NCBI RefSeq assembly: GCF_034424375.1
Contig: NZ_CP139965.1
Span: 2,480,001 to 2,544,000, forward strand
Length of the DNA: 64,000 bases
Direction of reading: 5' to 3'
Origin: Paraburkholderia kururiensis
GTDB lineage: Bacteria; Pseudomonadota; Gammaproteobacteria; Burkholderiales; Burkholderiaceae
This document shows positions 1 to 8,281 of this stretch, one piece after another; position 1 is the stretch's first letter; every line of letters begins with the position of its first letter. Position numbers and translations under genes: made by a program. The notes under the pieces are model-generated. The model was not told the DNA's origin and ran no database searches. It saw nothing but the letters and a program-made list of their open reading frames with translations.

Positions 1-1007
1 ACCTCGGCGAGGCGTTCGTGCTCGGGCGCGGGCAGTCGCGCCGTTTCCACCGTGGTGCGCAGATCTTCGCAAGAGACCTGCAGCTCGTTCGAAAACCCTT
101 GCAGGTTCACGAGCGGCGAGCGCAGGTCGTGCGAGACGCTGTAGATGAACATCTCGTTGTCTTGCGTCTCCTGGCGCAGGTGCTCGTTCACGCGCGCGAG
201 TTCGGCCGCGCGCGCTTCGAGCTGCGCCTTGAGTTCGGCCTGCTCGCGCTCGGCGCTGCGCAACCGCACGCTGGTGTCGTGCAGAACGGTGTCGAGCGCC
301 GCGATTTCGTCGTTGCCCGACAGCGGTGCGGTAAGCGGCTGGCTGTTGCCGAGCCGCTCGGCATTCGCCGTGAGCACCGCGAGGCGCCTGCCGATATTGC
401 GCGCGAACACGAACGCCGAGCCCGCCCAGATCAGCATGGACCCCACCACGGCTGCGATCAGCGCCGCCTGCTGCCGCGTGCGCGTGAGCGCAAGCGACGC
501 ACGGCTCTGCGCATCGCGGCGCCGCTCTTCGGCAATGAAATCGTCGAGCTGTGTGCGCACCAGCTGGATTTGCGGCGGCAGCGCGTCGTTCTGGGCGTCG
601 GCGTAGGGCTCGATGGTGCGCCCTTCGTAGAGCGCGGTCGCCACGGCCGACACCTCGGCGCGCCACGCGTCCGCCGCCGCGCGCATGCGGCGCACGCGCG
701 CCACCTGCTCCGGCTGCTTCGCCACGAGATGTTCGAGCTGGCCGAGACGGTCGGAGAAGTCGGCCCAGATGGCGCGGCGGTCGATGAAAGACGGGTCGCC
801 CAGCACCACGCCGGTGCGCACGCGCGCCGCCTCGCGCAACAGCGGCTGGGCGAGCGTAGTGGACTGCCACAGCACCTGCTGGCTGTCCGCGGCGCCCTTG
901 GCCGCCTGCATGGCCTCTTCCTGTGTGCCGAACACGAACCCCAGCAACGCCAGTTCGACGGCGCTCGGCACGGCGATCAGCAGCAGACCCTTGGTGAACA
1001 GTTTCAT
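1..1007 (-). CDS. Sensor histidine kinase, N-terminal part (cut by window edge)
   Basis: Translating the minus strand from the ATG at 1005-1007 gives about 335 residues that run off the left edge, so the catalytic ATPase domain is not in view. The protein opens with a membrane segment (about residues 5-25, KGLLLIAVPSAVELALLGFV). A roughly 130-residue helical periplasmic region follows, of the CHASE3 type. A second membrane segment (AALIAAVVGSMLIWAGSAFV) and a HAMP-like linker with a coiled-coil stretch come next. The last part is a HisKA dimerisation motif, SVSHDLRSPL, whose His is the expected phosphorylation site. This is a membrane-bound two-component sensor; its ligand and response regulator are unknown. 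It diverges from the small gene at 1499 and has a good sigma70 promoter at 1157-1185. Confidence 0.85.
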   Translation of the reverse strand, partial: MKLFTKGLLLIAVPSAVELALLGFVFGTQEEAMQAAKGAADSQQVLWQSTTLAQPLLREAARVRTGVVLGDPSFIDRRAIWADFSDRLGQLEHLVAKQPEQVARVRRMRAAADAWRAEVSAVATALYEGRTIEPYADAQNDALPPQIQLVRTQLDDFIAEERRRDAQSRASLALTRTRQQAALIAAVVGSMLIWAGSAFVFARNIGRRLAVLTANAERLGNSQPLTAPLSGNDEIAALDTVLHDTSVRLRSAEREQAELKAQLEARAAELARVNEHLRQETQDNEMFIYSVSHDLRSPLVNLQGFSNELQVSCEDLRTTVETARLPAPEHERLAE

Positions 1008-1156
1008 CGTTAGGCGCCCAGGTTGCCGAATCGTGCGCTCGCGGCTCTTATGCTCTTGTGCAGTTCTGCACGACATGCGCGACGCTGCGGGCCGCGCCTT
1101 GTCGGGTAGACGGGCGCGCCGCAAGGGCGGGAACTTCGCATGCACAGAAGCGGCCC

Positions 1157-1185
1157 ATTATCCTGTCGAACGGCAGATATTTCAA
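1157..1185 (-). promoter_or_regulatory. Sigma70 promoter for the histidine kinase
   Basis: On the minus strand, TTGAAA (1180-1185) is separated by exactly 17 bases from GATAAT (1157-1162). Both hexamers match 5 of 6 consensus positions. The predicted transcript starts about 150 bases upstream of the kinase ATG at 1007. Confidence 0.55.
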
Positions 1186-1407
1186 CGACCGCTCCAGCAA
1201 GCGCCACCGCACATAAAGCGCACACTCACCGTGCGCAAGACGCCTTTTTTATGGGGCCCGCATGCACTGCGCACGCACGCCGGTCTATATTATGGCTACA
1301 GACAGAAGTCCGGAGACGCCTGCAGCGCGGCGCGCGGTCCGGCATGAGACGTGCGGTGCACATGAGACGAGCAGTGGTCGAATCATCGTGAATCCGGCAT
1401 TTTCGTA

Positions 1408-1416
1408 TGCTATAAA
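1408..1416 (+). promoter_or_regulatory. Extended -10 promoter for the small gene at 1499
   Basis: TGC followed directly by TATAAA at 1411-1416 forms an extended -10 element. No good -35 hexamer is visible 16-18 bases upstream. The start codon lies about 75 bases further on. Confidence 0.35.
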
Positions 1417-1498
1417 AGATCGACGTGCGGCGCGCGAGGCCGGGAGTGGTCGCATGAGAACGCTGCGTTTGGTGCAATTTCTTTTCAGGCGAATGTTT

Positions 1499-1951
1499 AT
1501 GTCCTTCCCGAAGAAGCGTAAGCGCGTGAAGGCGGACAGCGACGAGTCATTCCTCGCCGTGCTCACGCATTTCAAACCGTTCGGTCAGCTCGACACGAAG
1601 ATCGCGCGGGCACGCGCCCAGGACGAGCCCGTGCTCTATGCGCACGTCCTGCCCGGACTCGACGTGCTGTTGTGCAGCGTGCGCGGCGCTCAGCCGCCTT
1701 ACCCCGCCACCGCGGAGCTGCGCCGCCGCTGCATCGAATCCATTGCGAACGCGCTCGAGCAGCCGCTCGACGGTCTCGAAAACGGCGGCTATTGGTACGA
1801 GGCCGACGGTTTCGGCTTCCTTGTCTTCGCAAGCCGCGCGCGCGGGCGAATCCTGCCCGAGTTCGGCGCCACCCGCGCGGGCCTTGCTGCCCGGCGTGGC
1901 GCACGGCGTCAGGATGCAGCCGGCGACGCCACGCCGCGTTCGCTGCGCTAG
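1499..1951 (+). CDS. Unknown small protein, about 150 residues
   Basis: I do not recognise this family. The protein begins MSFPKKRKRV, a basic N-terminus. A compact region follows with a helix-rich centre (ELRRRCIESIANALEQPLD) and an aromatic stretch (GGYWYEADGFGFLVF), then an Arg-rich, low-information C-terminus. There is no signal peptide or membrane segment, so it is probably cytoplasmic. The reading frame is open from 1262, but only the part from 1499 looks protein-like. An ATG two codons earlier (1493) is an alternative start. The final 35 residues look unlike the rest, so a frameshift shortening a longer original protein cannot be excluded. It stands alone, divergent from the histidine kinase and convergent with the AsmA-like gene. 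Confidence 0.5.
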   Translation: MSFPKKRKRVKADSDESFLAVLTHFKPFGQLDTKIARARAQDEPVLYAHVLPGLDVLLCSVRGAQPPYPATAELRRRCIESIANALEQPLDGLENGGYWYEADGFGFLVFASRARGRILPEFGATRAGLAARRGARRQDAAGDATPRSLR

Positions 1952-2088
1952 GGGTTCGCTGCTGCGGTCATGTCCACTGCGCGTCAGTTGCACCGGGGTC
2001 TGTCCGGTTCATGACAGACCCTGGCCTGCCTCGAAGATCCAGGTAACACCCGAGTAATCCCCAGGTCATACCCCGCCCGTCCGGCCTG

Positions 2089-4515
2089 CTATCGCGAGGC
2101 CGCACCCGATGCGGGCATACCCTTGTCCGCCGACGGCAGACGCGGCGCCTTCTCCTTCTGACCGGGCGGCGGCGCCGTGGGCTGCTGCCGCATCTGCGCA
2201 AGCAGATTGGCGCATGGCAACGGCTTGTTGTTGCTGGGCGCGATGAGCGGAATCAGCGCCGCGAATGGGTTGATGAGCCCGAGCCCCACCATCGCGCCGC
2301 CGCGCAACGCGAGCGCCGCGGCGTCCACGCCCACATGCGGGTCTTTGAACGTGCCTTTCACGTAGAGCGGCGAGCGCAGCGAAAACACGCGAAAGCCCTT
2401 TGTATGGGGATGGATGTTGAGGTCCATCGACTCGTCGTGCAGATTGACCTTGCCGCCGATGTCGATCACGGCGTCCTCCGTGTCGAGGGCGAACACGCGC
2501 GAATCCAGCACGCCGTCGGTCGCGACGAAGTCCGCGGCGGCGCAGTTGATCTTCACGTCGCGCGTGCCGAAGAGCTTTTCGTAGACCACGTTGGCCACGT
2601 TGAGCCCCGCCGCCTCCATGAGCAGCAGGCTGATGGTGCCCTGCGTCACGAGCGCCTTCACCTCGCCGTTCGAGGTGGAGGCGAGGGCCGCGGGCGAATT
2701 GCCGGTGGCGGTGAGCGACGCGTCGCCGTTGATTTCGCCGAGCGCCGACTGCATCGACTTCACGCCCGGAAACAGCTGTTTGAGCTTCAGGTGACGCGCC
2801 GCGGTGGCGAAACGTCCCTTGAGCGGCACGCCGCTGCCGTCGAGGTCGATGTTCGAATCCAGCGTGCCGCCCGCCACGCCGAAGCGCAGCGGGTGCAGCG
2901 AGAGCGCGCCGTCGCGCAGCACCACGTGCGTGTAGAGATCCGTGATCGGCAGGTTCGCGTTCTTGACGATGCGCCGGCCGGTGAGCGTCACGTCCGCGTC
3001 GATGGCCTTCCAGCGGTCGGTACGGAATTCCTCCACGGGAATCACGCGGTTCGCCGGCTGCGTCGCCACGTCGCCACGCTTGCGCTTGCTCGCGTTGGTA
3101 TCGGCGCCGATGATCGGCGCGAGGTCGGAGAACTGCAGCAGGTTCGACACCAGTTGCCCCTGCAGCAGCGGCCGCGGCTGACGCTGGAACCACGCCAGCG
3201 TGCCGTTGAGATCGCTGCCGCCCACGCGGCCCGTGAAGTTTTCGTAGCGAAACACCTTGCCGTCGCGCCTGAACTGCCCGACGAGGCGCCCTTCCGTCGC
3301 ATACGGCGGCGTCTCGGGCAGCGTGATGCCGGTGAGCGTGTACAGATGCGCCATGCTCGCGCCTTGCAACCACAGACGCAGATCGACCGCCGCGAGGTGT
3401 GCCGGGTCGGTGATCGTGCCGACGAGCGCGATATGCGTGTCGCCCGCGCGCATGTCGGCCTGCACGGGGAACGGGCGGTTCGCGTCTTGCAATGCGAGCA
3501 CGCCGCCCAGCTTGCCGGTACCTGAAACGGCGGCGTGATTGTAGGTGCCTTTGAGCGTCCAGCCGATGGCGTAGAGCGGCGCTGAAGCGGGTCCGGTAGT
3601 GGGCTGGCTTGGTGCGCTGGAACTGGATGCGCCGCTTCCCGTCGAGGCCACCGGGTTCGTCCGCACCGCTGCGCTACCGGAGGCTTTCGAGGCAGTCACC
3701 GCCGACCCCGAACCCGCCGCACCCGAAGCGCTCGAAGCCGCTGCGGTCGCCGTTCGCGAACCGGAAGCCGCGGAAGCCTCAGAAGCCGCCGCGGCCTCGG
3801 ACGCCTCGATCGCCTTCGCCTGCGCCGCCAGCCGCGCGGCGCCGGCTTTACCCACCATCTGCGCCGACGCGTTGCGCGACGCGCTCTCCTGCGCCGCCAT
3901 CACGTCGCCGATGGGGACCGCCTGGCCCAGCGTGTCCACGGTCAGTTGCACGTCGGCCTTCGTCTTCCGGTCCGCGTACGCGATGTAGCCTTTGGCGAAC
4001 GTGATGTCGTGCAGATCCAGCTTCCACGTGGACGGCCCGCTCGACGACGGCAGCTTGAAGGTCCAGTTGTTGCGATCGTCCTGGGTGCGCTCCAGATCGA
4101 CGGACGGATTCACGAGGTTGATCACGGGCACGACGATGCGATGCGCAAGGAGCGGCAGCAGTTCGACCTCGAAGTCGATCTCGTCGAGCGTCGCGAAGTA
4201 GCGCGTTTTTGCCCAATCGGGATTGGCGACGGTGATGTGCGCCGCCGAGAAGCGCGGCCACGGCACCCACGCGCGCCAGCCGCTCTCGCCCACCGGATGG
4301 CGCCAGCCCAGCTTGAGGTCGCCCTCGATGCGGAAAGTGCGGCCGATCGCCTGGCTCACCTTGTCGTCCACCCACGGGCGGGCGCGGTTCCAGTCGAACG
4401 TGAGAAAGACCACGACGACCACGGCGACGAGGACAGCGACGAGTGCCACGAGCCATGCGATGATCTTGCCGACGCGTCGGCCGGGAGTGCGCGCGGGGGT
4501 CTGCTCCGGCGTCAT
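2089..4515 (-). CDS. AsmA family protein
   Basis: An 808-residue protein with a short cytoplasmic N-terminus, one membrane anchor (about residues 18-40, IIAWLVALVAVLVAVVVVVF) and a long periplasmic part. The segment after the anchor (FDWNRARPWVDDKVSQAIGR) is the typical start of the AsmA domain. The C-terminal region (about 540-750) carries the conserved AsmA_2-type block with GTFKDPHVGVD near the end. AsmA-like proteins belong to a group thought to bridge inner and outer membranes for lipid traffic; the exact role of this member is unknown. Residues about 220-315 are an Ala/Ser/Thr low-complexity insert, unusual for the family. The start is supported by GGAG about 6 bases upstream of the ATG at 4515. 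It is divergent from fetA. Confidence 0.85.
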   Translation of the reverse strand: MTPEQTPARTPGRRVGKIIAWLVALVAVLVAVVVVVFLTFDWNRARPWVDDKVSQAIGRTFRIEGDLKLGWRHPVGESGWRAWVPWPRFSAAHITVANPDWAKTRYFATLDEIDFEVELLPLLAHRIVVPVINLVNPSVDLERTQDDRNNWTFKLPSSSGPSTWKLDLHDITFAKGYIAYADRKTKADVQLTVDTLGQAVPIGDVMAAQESASRNASAQMVGKAGAARLAAQAKAIEASEAAAASEASAASGSRTATAAASSASGAAGSGSAVTASKASGSAAVRTNPVASTGSGASSSSAPSQPTTGPASAPLYAIGWTLKGTYNHAAVSGTGKLGGVLALQDANRPFPVQADMRAGDTHIALVGTITDPAHLAAVDLRLWLQGASMAHLYTLTGITLPETPPYATEGRLVGQFRRDGKVFRYENFTGRVGGSDLNGTLAWFQRQPRPLLQGQLVSNLLQFSDLAPIIGADTNASKRKRGDVATQPANRVIPVEEFRTDRWKAIDADVTLTGRRIVKNANLPITDLYTHVVLRDGALSLHPLRFGVAGGTLDSNIDLDGSGVPLKGRFATAARHLKLKQLFPGVKSMQSALGEINGDASLTATGNSPAALASTSNGEVKALVTQGTISLLLMEAAGLNVANVVYEKLFGTRDVKINCAAADFVATDGVLDSRVFALDTEDAVIDIGGKVNLHDESMDLNIHPHTKGFRVFSLRSPLYVKGTFKDPHVGVDAAALALRGGAMVGLGLINPFAALIPLIAPSNNKPLPCANLLAQMRQQPTAPPPGQKEKAPRLPSADKGMPASGAASR

Positions 4516-4740
4516 GCCTGCTCCATTGTGCTTTTGACTGTTTATGAGGGCGGCAGCAGAGTCCGTGCCTGCGGCAACGGCGGCTCAAACCCCGGGCCGG
4601 GGCTCCGTATGATGCCGCAGCGCCGCATGCCCCGCAAACCGCGGCCCGCGAGCACGCGAAGCCAGCCGCTCGCCGACGAAGAAGAAGTCGCACGAGCACT
4701 GCCGCGATCACAGCAGCCCCGTCCCCCGAATACCGCGCCC

Positions 4741-5589
4741 ATGACCGATACGCCTCTTCTTGAAGCCCGCGCCATCGTGCGCCGCGATGCCGCGCGCGGC
4801 CAGGTGTTGCTGCACGCCGCCAGCCTCGCGCTGCATGCGGGCGACCGCGCGTCCATCACGGGCCCCTCCGGTTCGGGCAAGAGCGTGCTGCTGCGCGCGC
4901 TCGCGCTGCTCGATCCGCTCGACGGCGGCGACGTGTGGTGGCACGGCAAACCCGTCTCGCGCCACGCGATGCCGCGCTACCGGCGCAACGTCGCCTACAT
5001 CCGGCAACGTCCTGCGATGCTCGACGGCACCGTGGAAGACAACCTGCGTTATCCGTATTCGCTGCGCGTCTATCGCGACGGGTCGTTCGACCGCACACGC
5101 GCCGCGGCGCTCGTGCACGCGGCGGGACGCGGCAACGACTTCCTCGCGCGGCGCGCGAGCGAACTCTCGGGCGGCGAAGCGCAGATCGCGGCGCTCGTGC
5201 GCGTGCTGCAACTCGATCCGGAGGTGTTGCTGCTCGACGAACCCACGGCATCGCTCGACCCCGATTCGTCGCGCGCCATCGAAGCACTCGTGCTCGCGTG
5301 GTTCCAGGCCAGCGACGGCGCCACCGCCCAACGCGCCGCCATCTGGGTCTCGCACGATCCCGTCCAGGCGCAGCGCGTCAGCACCCGGCACCTCACGATG
5401 CGCGCCGGCGTTCTGGGCGAAGCGGACGGACAGGCGTTAGCAGAAGGGAATGCCGAAGCAGCCCGCGAAGGAGACGCGCCGCCGGCCCCGCACGCGCCCT
5501 CGCCCTCGCATCAAGTCCCGCACCCGCACGAAGACGAGCGCCCCACGTCGCAGCCCGATCCGAACACGCCGAAGGAGCCTACGCGATGA
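4741..5589 (+). CDS. fetA: ABC transporter ATP-binding protein, FetA (YbbL) type
   Basis: A 282-residue ATPase with Walker A GPSGSGKS (residues 41-48), signature LSGGE, Walker B VLLLDEP and a switch-region histidine in WVSHDP. Its partner is the membrane protein encoded immediately downstream; the two frames overlap by ATGA (5586-5589), indicating translational coupling. In E. coli FetAB is linked to iron export and peroxide resistance; the substrate here is inferred from that homology. The first about 225 residues are the usual whole protein. The remaining about 55 residues are a Pro/His/Glu-rich tail (PSPSHQVPHPHEDE) not found in the short E. coli protein. The start was chosen at the first Met of the ABC domain; no strong ribosome-binding site is seen, and the frame is open far upstream. 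Confidence 0.82.
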   Translation: MTDTPLLEARAIVRRDAARGQVLLHAASLALHAGDRASITGPSGSGKSVLLRALALLDPLDGGDVWWHGKPVSRHAMPRYRRNVAYIRQRPAMLDGTVEDNLRYPYSLRVYRDGSFDRTRAAALVHAAGRGNDFLARRASELSGGEAQIAALVRVLQLDPEVLLLDEPTASLDPDSSRAIEALVLAWFQASDGATAQRAAIWVSHDPVQAQRVSTRHLTMRAGVLGEADGQALAEGNAEAAREGDAPPAPHAPSPSHQVPHPHEDERPTSQPDPNTPKEPTR

Positions 5590-6398
5590 ACCCCGGTCTG
5601 CAAAACCTCAGCCTCGTCGACGTCGGCATCGCGGCGTTGCTCATCGTGGTGAACGGCGCCGTGTCGGTGCTGCTCAAGCTCGATCTCGAACGCAAGCTCG
5701 CCTGGGCCGCGGTGCGCACTGTCGTGCAGTTGCTCGCCATCGGCTACGTGCTCGGCTGGGTGTTCCAGTACGACCGCTGGTACGCGGTGTTGCCGCTCAT
5801 GGCGCTGATGACGTTGATCGCCGGCTTCGCCGGCGCGCAGCGCGGCGCGCGCACCTACGCGGGCCAGCGCGCGGACAGCATCGTCTCGATCTGGGTGAGT
5901 TCGTGGCTCGTGGCGGCGGTCGGGCTCTTCGTCGTGATTCGCATCCGGCCGTGGTACGAGCCGCAATATGCGATTCCGATCCTCGGCATGATTCTCGGCA
6001 ACACGCTCACCGGCGTGTCGCTCGGCGTGGAGCGCATGACCGAGGAACTGACGGCGCGACGCGACCGCGTCGAGATGGCGCTCGCGCTCGGCGCGACGCG
6101 TTGGGAAGCGGCCCAGGAGCCGGCGCGTCAGGCGGTGCGAGCCGGGATGGTTCCCACGCTCAACCAGATGGCCGTGGTGGGCGTAGTGAGCCTGCCCGGC
6201 ATGATGACGGGCCAGGTGCTCGCGGGACAGTCGCCGCTGCAGGCCGTGCGCTATCAGATGGTGATCATGTTCCTGATCGCGGCGGCCTCCGCGCTCGGCA
6301 CCGTGGGCGCCGTGCTGCTCACCTACCGGCATCTCTTCTCGGCCGAGCACCGTTTTCTCGCCTCGCGGCTCGTGGAGCGAACCGCGGGCCGCGCCTAG
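5586..6398 (+). CDS. fetB: ABC transporter permease, FetB (YbbM) type
   Basis: A 270-residue integral membrane protein with about seven hydrophobic segments. Conserved blocks of the UPF0014/FetB family are visible: LKLDLERKLAWAAVRTVVQLL near residue 30, ILGMILGNTLTGVSLGVERM and LGATRWEAAQEPARQAVRAGMVPTLN in the middle, and VGVVSLPGMMTGQVLAG. It forms the inner-membrane pore of the exporter powered by FetA, probably for iron. It starts inside the fetA stop codon (ATGA overlap). Its 3' end overlaps the convergent exported protein gene by four bases. Confidence 0.87.
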   Translation: MNPGLQNLSLVDVGIAALLIVVNGAVSVLLKLDLERKLAWAAVRTVVQLLAIGYVLGWVFQYDRWYAVLPLMALMTLIAGFAGAQRGARTYAGQRADSIVSIWVSSWLVAAVGLFVVIRIRPWYEPQYAIPILGMILGNTLTGVSLGVERMTEELTARRDRVEMALALGATRWEAAQEPARQAVRAGMVPTLNQMAVVGVVSLPGMMTGQVLAGQSPLQAVRYQMVIMFLIAAASALGTVGAVLLTYRHLFSAEHRFLASRLVERTAGRA

Positions 6399-6961
6399 CG
6401 TTTGGCCGATACGCTGATCTGCGTGCCGTCATTGAGCGTGACGGTCTTCACCGTGCCGTTGGTCGGCATCGCGAAACGCAGCACCTGATTCGAGGTGACG
6501 AAAGTCGGGCACGTCTGCGTCTTGCCGCCGTTCTTCACGGCCGCCTTGCCGCGCGGCGCCTGCGCCTGGAAGCTCAGTTGCACGGTGGCCGTGCCGTCGT
6601 TCGCGACGATGGGCGCAAGGCGAATCCGCGTCTGACGCAGCAGCGCGCCGTTCGCGTCGAGCGGCAGGTCCGCATAGCCGGGGCACTGGTTGCTCACGCT
6701 CACGGAGCCGCCCGGCGGCACGGTTTTCCAGGTGAAGTCGTCGGTCTGACCGGAACGGAGCGTGCGCGTCTCCTGCGAGTTGCCGAACTCCTTCGACACG
6801 ACCTTGACGGTGTACTGGATGGGCCCATCGGGCGGCGTCTGCGACGTCACCTTGACGGGCGGAGCGGCCCCGACCTCGACCGAGGTCATGAGTCCGCCTC
6901 CCGAGACCACGGCAAGTGCGGCTGCGGCAACCACGGCCCGGCGTGTACGGCTCGCGCTCAT
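6395..6961 (-). CDS. Exported protein of unknown function (DUF6013-like)
   Basis: A 188-residue protein with a signal peptide: basic N-terminus MSASRTRR, a hydrophobic core to about residue 30 and a likely cleavage after VGAA. The mature part is rich in beta-forming residues (YTVKVVSKEF, TATVQLSFQAQ, VKTVTLNDGTQISV). It contains only two cysteines, in NQCPGY and TQTCPTF, which could form one disulphide. It resembles the Burkholderiaceae family I recall as DUF6013; this name is from memory and not checked. It is probably periplasmic, and its function is unknown. It is convergent with fetB with a four-base overlap of the stop regions. Confidence 0.7.
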   Translation of the reverse strand: MSASRTRRAVVAAAALAVVSGGGLMTSVEVGAAPPVKVTSQTPPDGPIQYTVKVVSKEFGNSQETRTLRSGQTDDFTWKTVPPGGSVSVSNQCPGYADLPLDANGALLRQTRIRLAPIVANDGTATVQLSFQAQAPRGKAAVKNGGKTQTCPTFVTSNQVLRFAMPTNGTVKTVTLNDGTQISVSAKR

Positions 6962-7166
6962 ACCTCACCTCCTTGTTGTGGCGCCGTGCCCGCATACACG
7001 TCCAACGACCACGCGTGCGGCCCGGCGCTGCCTTCCGGTTTCAGGGTGTCCTGCCAGTCTAACGCCGCCCTGCAGCCACGAGGACGCGAACCGATTCAGG
7101 TATTCCCCCGCTTGTCGCCGCACGTTTTTTGCGTGTGGGCGCGGCACGAGGCCGCGCGTGCCGCAC

Positions 7167-8183
7167 TCAGAACCCGGACAACACGATCTTCCCGATGGCG
7201 CGCCCCGCCTCCAGCAGCTGATGCGCATGCCTCACGTTCTGCGCGTTGATTGCACCCAGATGCTGGCCCACGGTCGTGCGCAGCGTGCCCGCATCCACGA
7301 GACGAGCCACCTCGCCGAGCAGCTTGTGCTGCTCGATCATGTCCGGCGTGCCGAACATGGAGCGCGTGAACATGAACTCCCAGTGAAACGACGCGCTCTT
7401 CGCCTTGAGCAGTTCCACGGGCACGGGCTTCGCGTTTTCCACGATCGTGCAGATGGCGCCCTGCGGCTTCACGATCTGCGCGGCGGCCGGGAAGTTGGCG
7501 TCGGTGTCGTTGAAGAGAAGCACGTAGTCCACCTGCTCGAAGCCCGCTGACTTCATCTGCGCGGGCATGTCGCCGTAGTGGTCGACGATGTGGTCCGCGC
7601 CGAGCCCGCTCGCCCATTTCGCCGATTCGGGCCGCGATGCGGTCGCGATCACCGTGAGCTTCGCGAGCCGTTTCGCGAGCTGGATGCCGATGGACCCCAC
7701 GCCGCCCGCGCCGCCCACGATCAATACCGAGCGCCCCGCATCGGCGCCTTCGGACGACACGCCGAGCCGGTCGAACAACGCCTCCCACGCCGTGATCGCG
7801 GTGAGCGGCAAGGCTGCGGCGTGCGTGAAATCGAGCGAGGCCGGCTTGCGGCCCACGATGCGTTCATCGACGAGGTGGTATTCGCTGTTCGCGCCCGGCC
7901 GCGTGATGCTGCCCGCGTAGAACACGGGGTCGCCCACCTTGAAGAGTTCCACCTCGGGACCCACGGCGGCCACCGTGCCGCATGCATCCCAGCCGAGGAT
8001 GCGCGGCGCCTTCTCGACCGTGTCTTTCGGTGCGCGCACCTTGTAGTCCACGGGATTGACAGAGATCGCCTCGACCTTCACGAGCAGGTCGCGGCCTTGC
8101 GGCTCGGGCGTGGGGATGTCCACGTCGACCAGCGCTTCGGGATGGTCGACGGGCAGATAGCGATAGAGACCAACAGCTTTCAT
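7167..8183 (-). CDS. Zinc-type alcohol dehydrogenase family / quinone oxidoreductase
   Basis: A 338-residue medium-chain dehydrogenase/reductase. The N-terminal GroES-like part (residues 1-125, MKAVGLYRYLPVDHPEAL, SVNPVDYKVR, GWDACGTV) precedes a Rossmann part with a nucleotide-binding GGAGGVGSIGIQLAK loop near residue 155. It matches the subgroup called zinc-binding alcohol dehydrogenase family protein. The classical catalytic zinc ligands are not evident, so an NADPH-dependent quinone/enone reductase is likelier than an alcohol dehydrogenase. The start is fixed by AAGGAG (8190-8195) seven bases before the ATG at 8183. It is monocistronic, with about 100 bases separating it from ligD upstream. 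Confidence 0.82.
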   Translation of the reverse strand: MKAVGLYRYLPVDHPEALVDVDIPTPEPQGRDLLVKVEAISVNPVDYKVRAPKDTVEKAPRILGWDACGTVAAVGPEVELFKVGDPVFYAGSITRPGANSEYHLVDERIVGRKPASLDFTHAAALPLTAITAWEALFDRLGVSSEGADAGRSVLIVGGAGGVGSIGIQLAKRLAKLTVIATASRPESAKWASGLGADHIVDHYGDMPAQMKSAGFEQVDYVLLFNDTDANFPAAAQIVKPQGAICTIVENAKPVPVELLKAKSASFHWEFMFTRSMFGTPDMIEQHKLLGEVARLVDAGTLRTTVGQHLGAINAQNVRHAHQLLEAGRAIGKIVLSGF

Positions 8184-8281
8184 CCGAGACTCCTTGATGG
8201 AATGGATGGGCGCGCGGGGGTGCCACAGGCCTTGCACATTCGGCTGATGCAGCAAGCGGCCGACGGCGGAGCCCGCATGCT

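Larger units (their letters stand above)
1008..1498. other. Divergent intergenic region, no gene seen
   Basis: About 490 bases between the histidine kinase and the small gene at 1499. Short ORFs here have no recognisable protein. It holds a strong minus-strand promoter (1157-1185) and an extended -10 element TGCTATAAA at 1408-1416 on the plus strand. A T-run at 1244-1250 has no clear stem. The local base composition is less GC-rich around 1380-1420, as expected of a promoter. Confidence 0.5.

Noticed and set aside
6429..6995. Second 188-residue minus-strand ORF over the exported protein gene
   Set aside because: Overlapping frame lacking a signal peptide and rich in Arg/Gly; the frame at 6395-6961 has a clear signal peptide.
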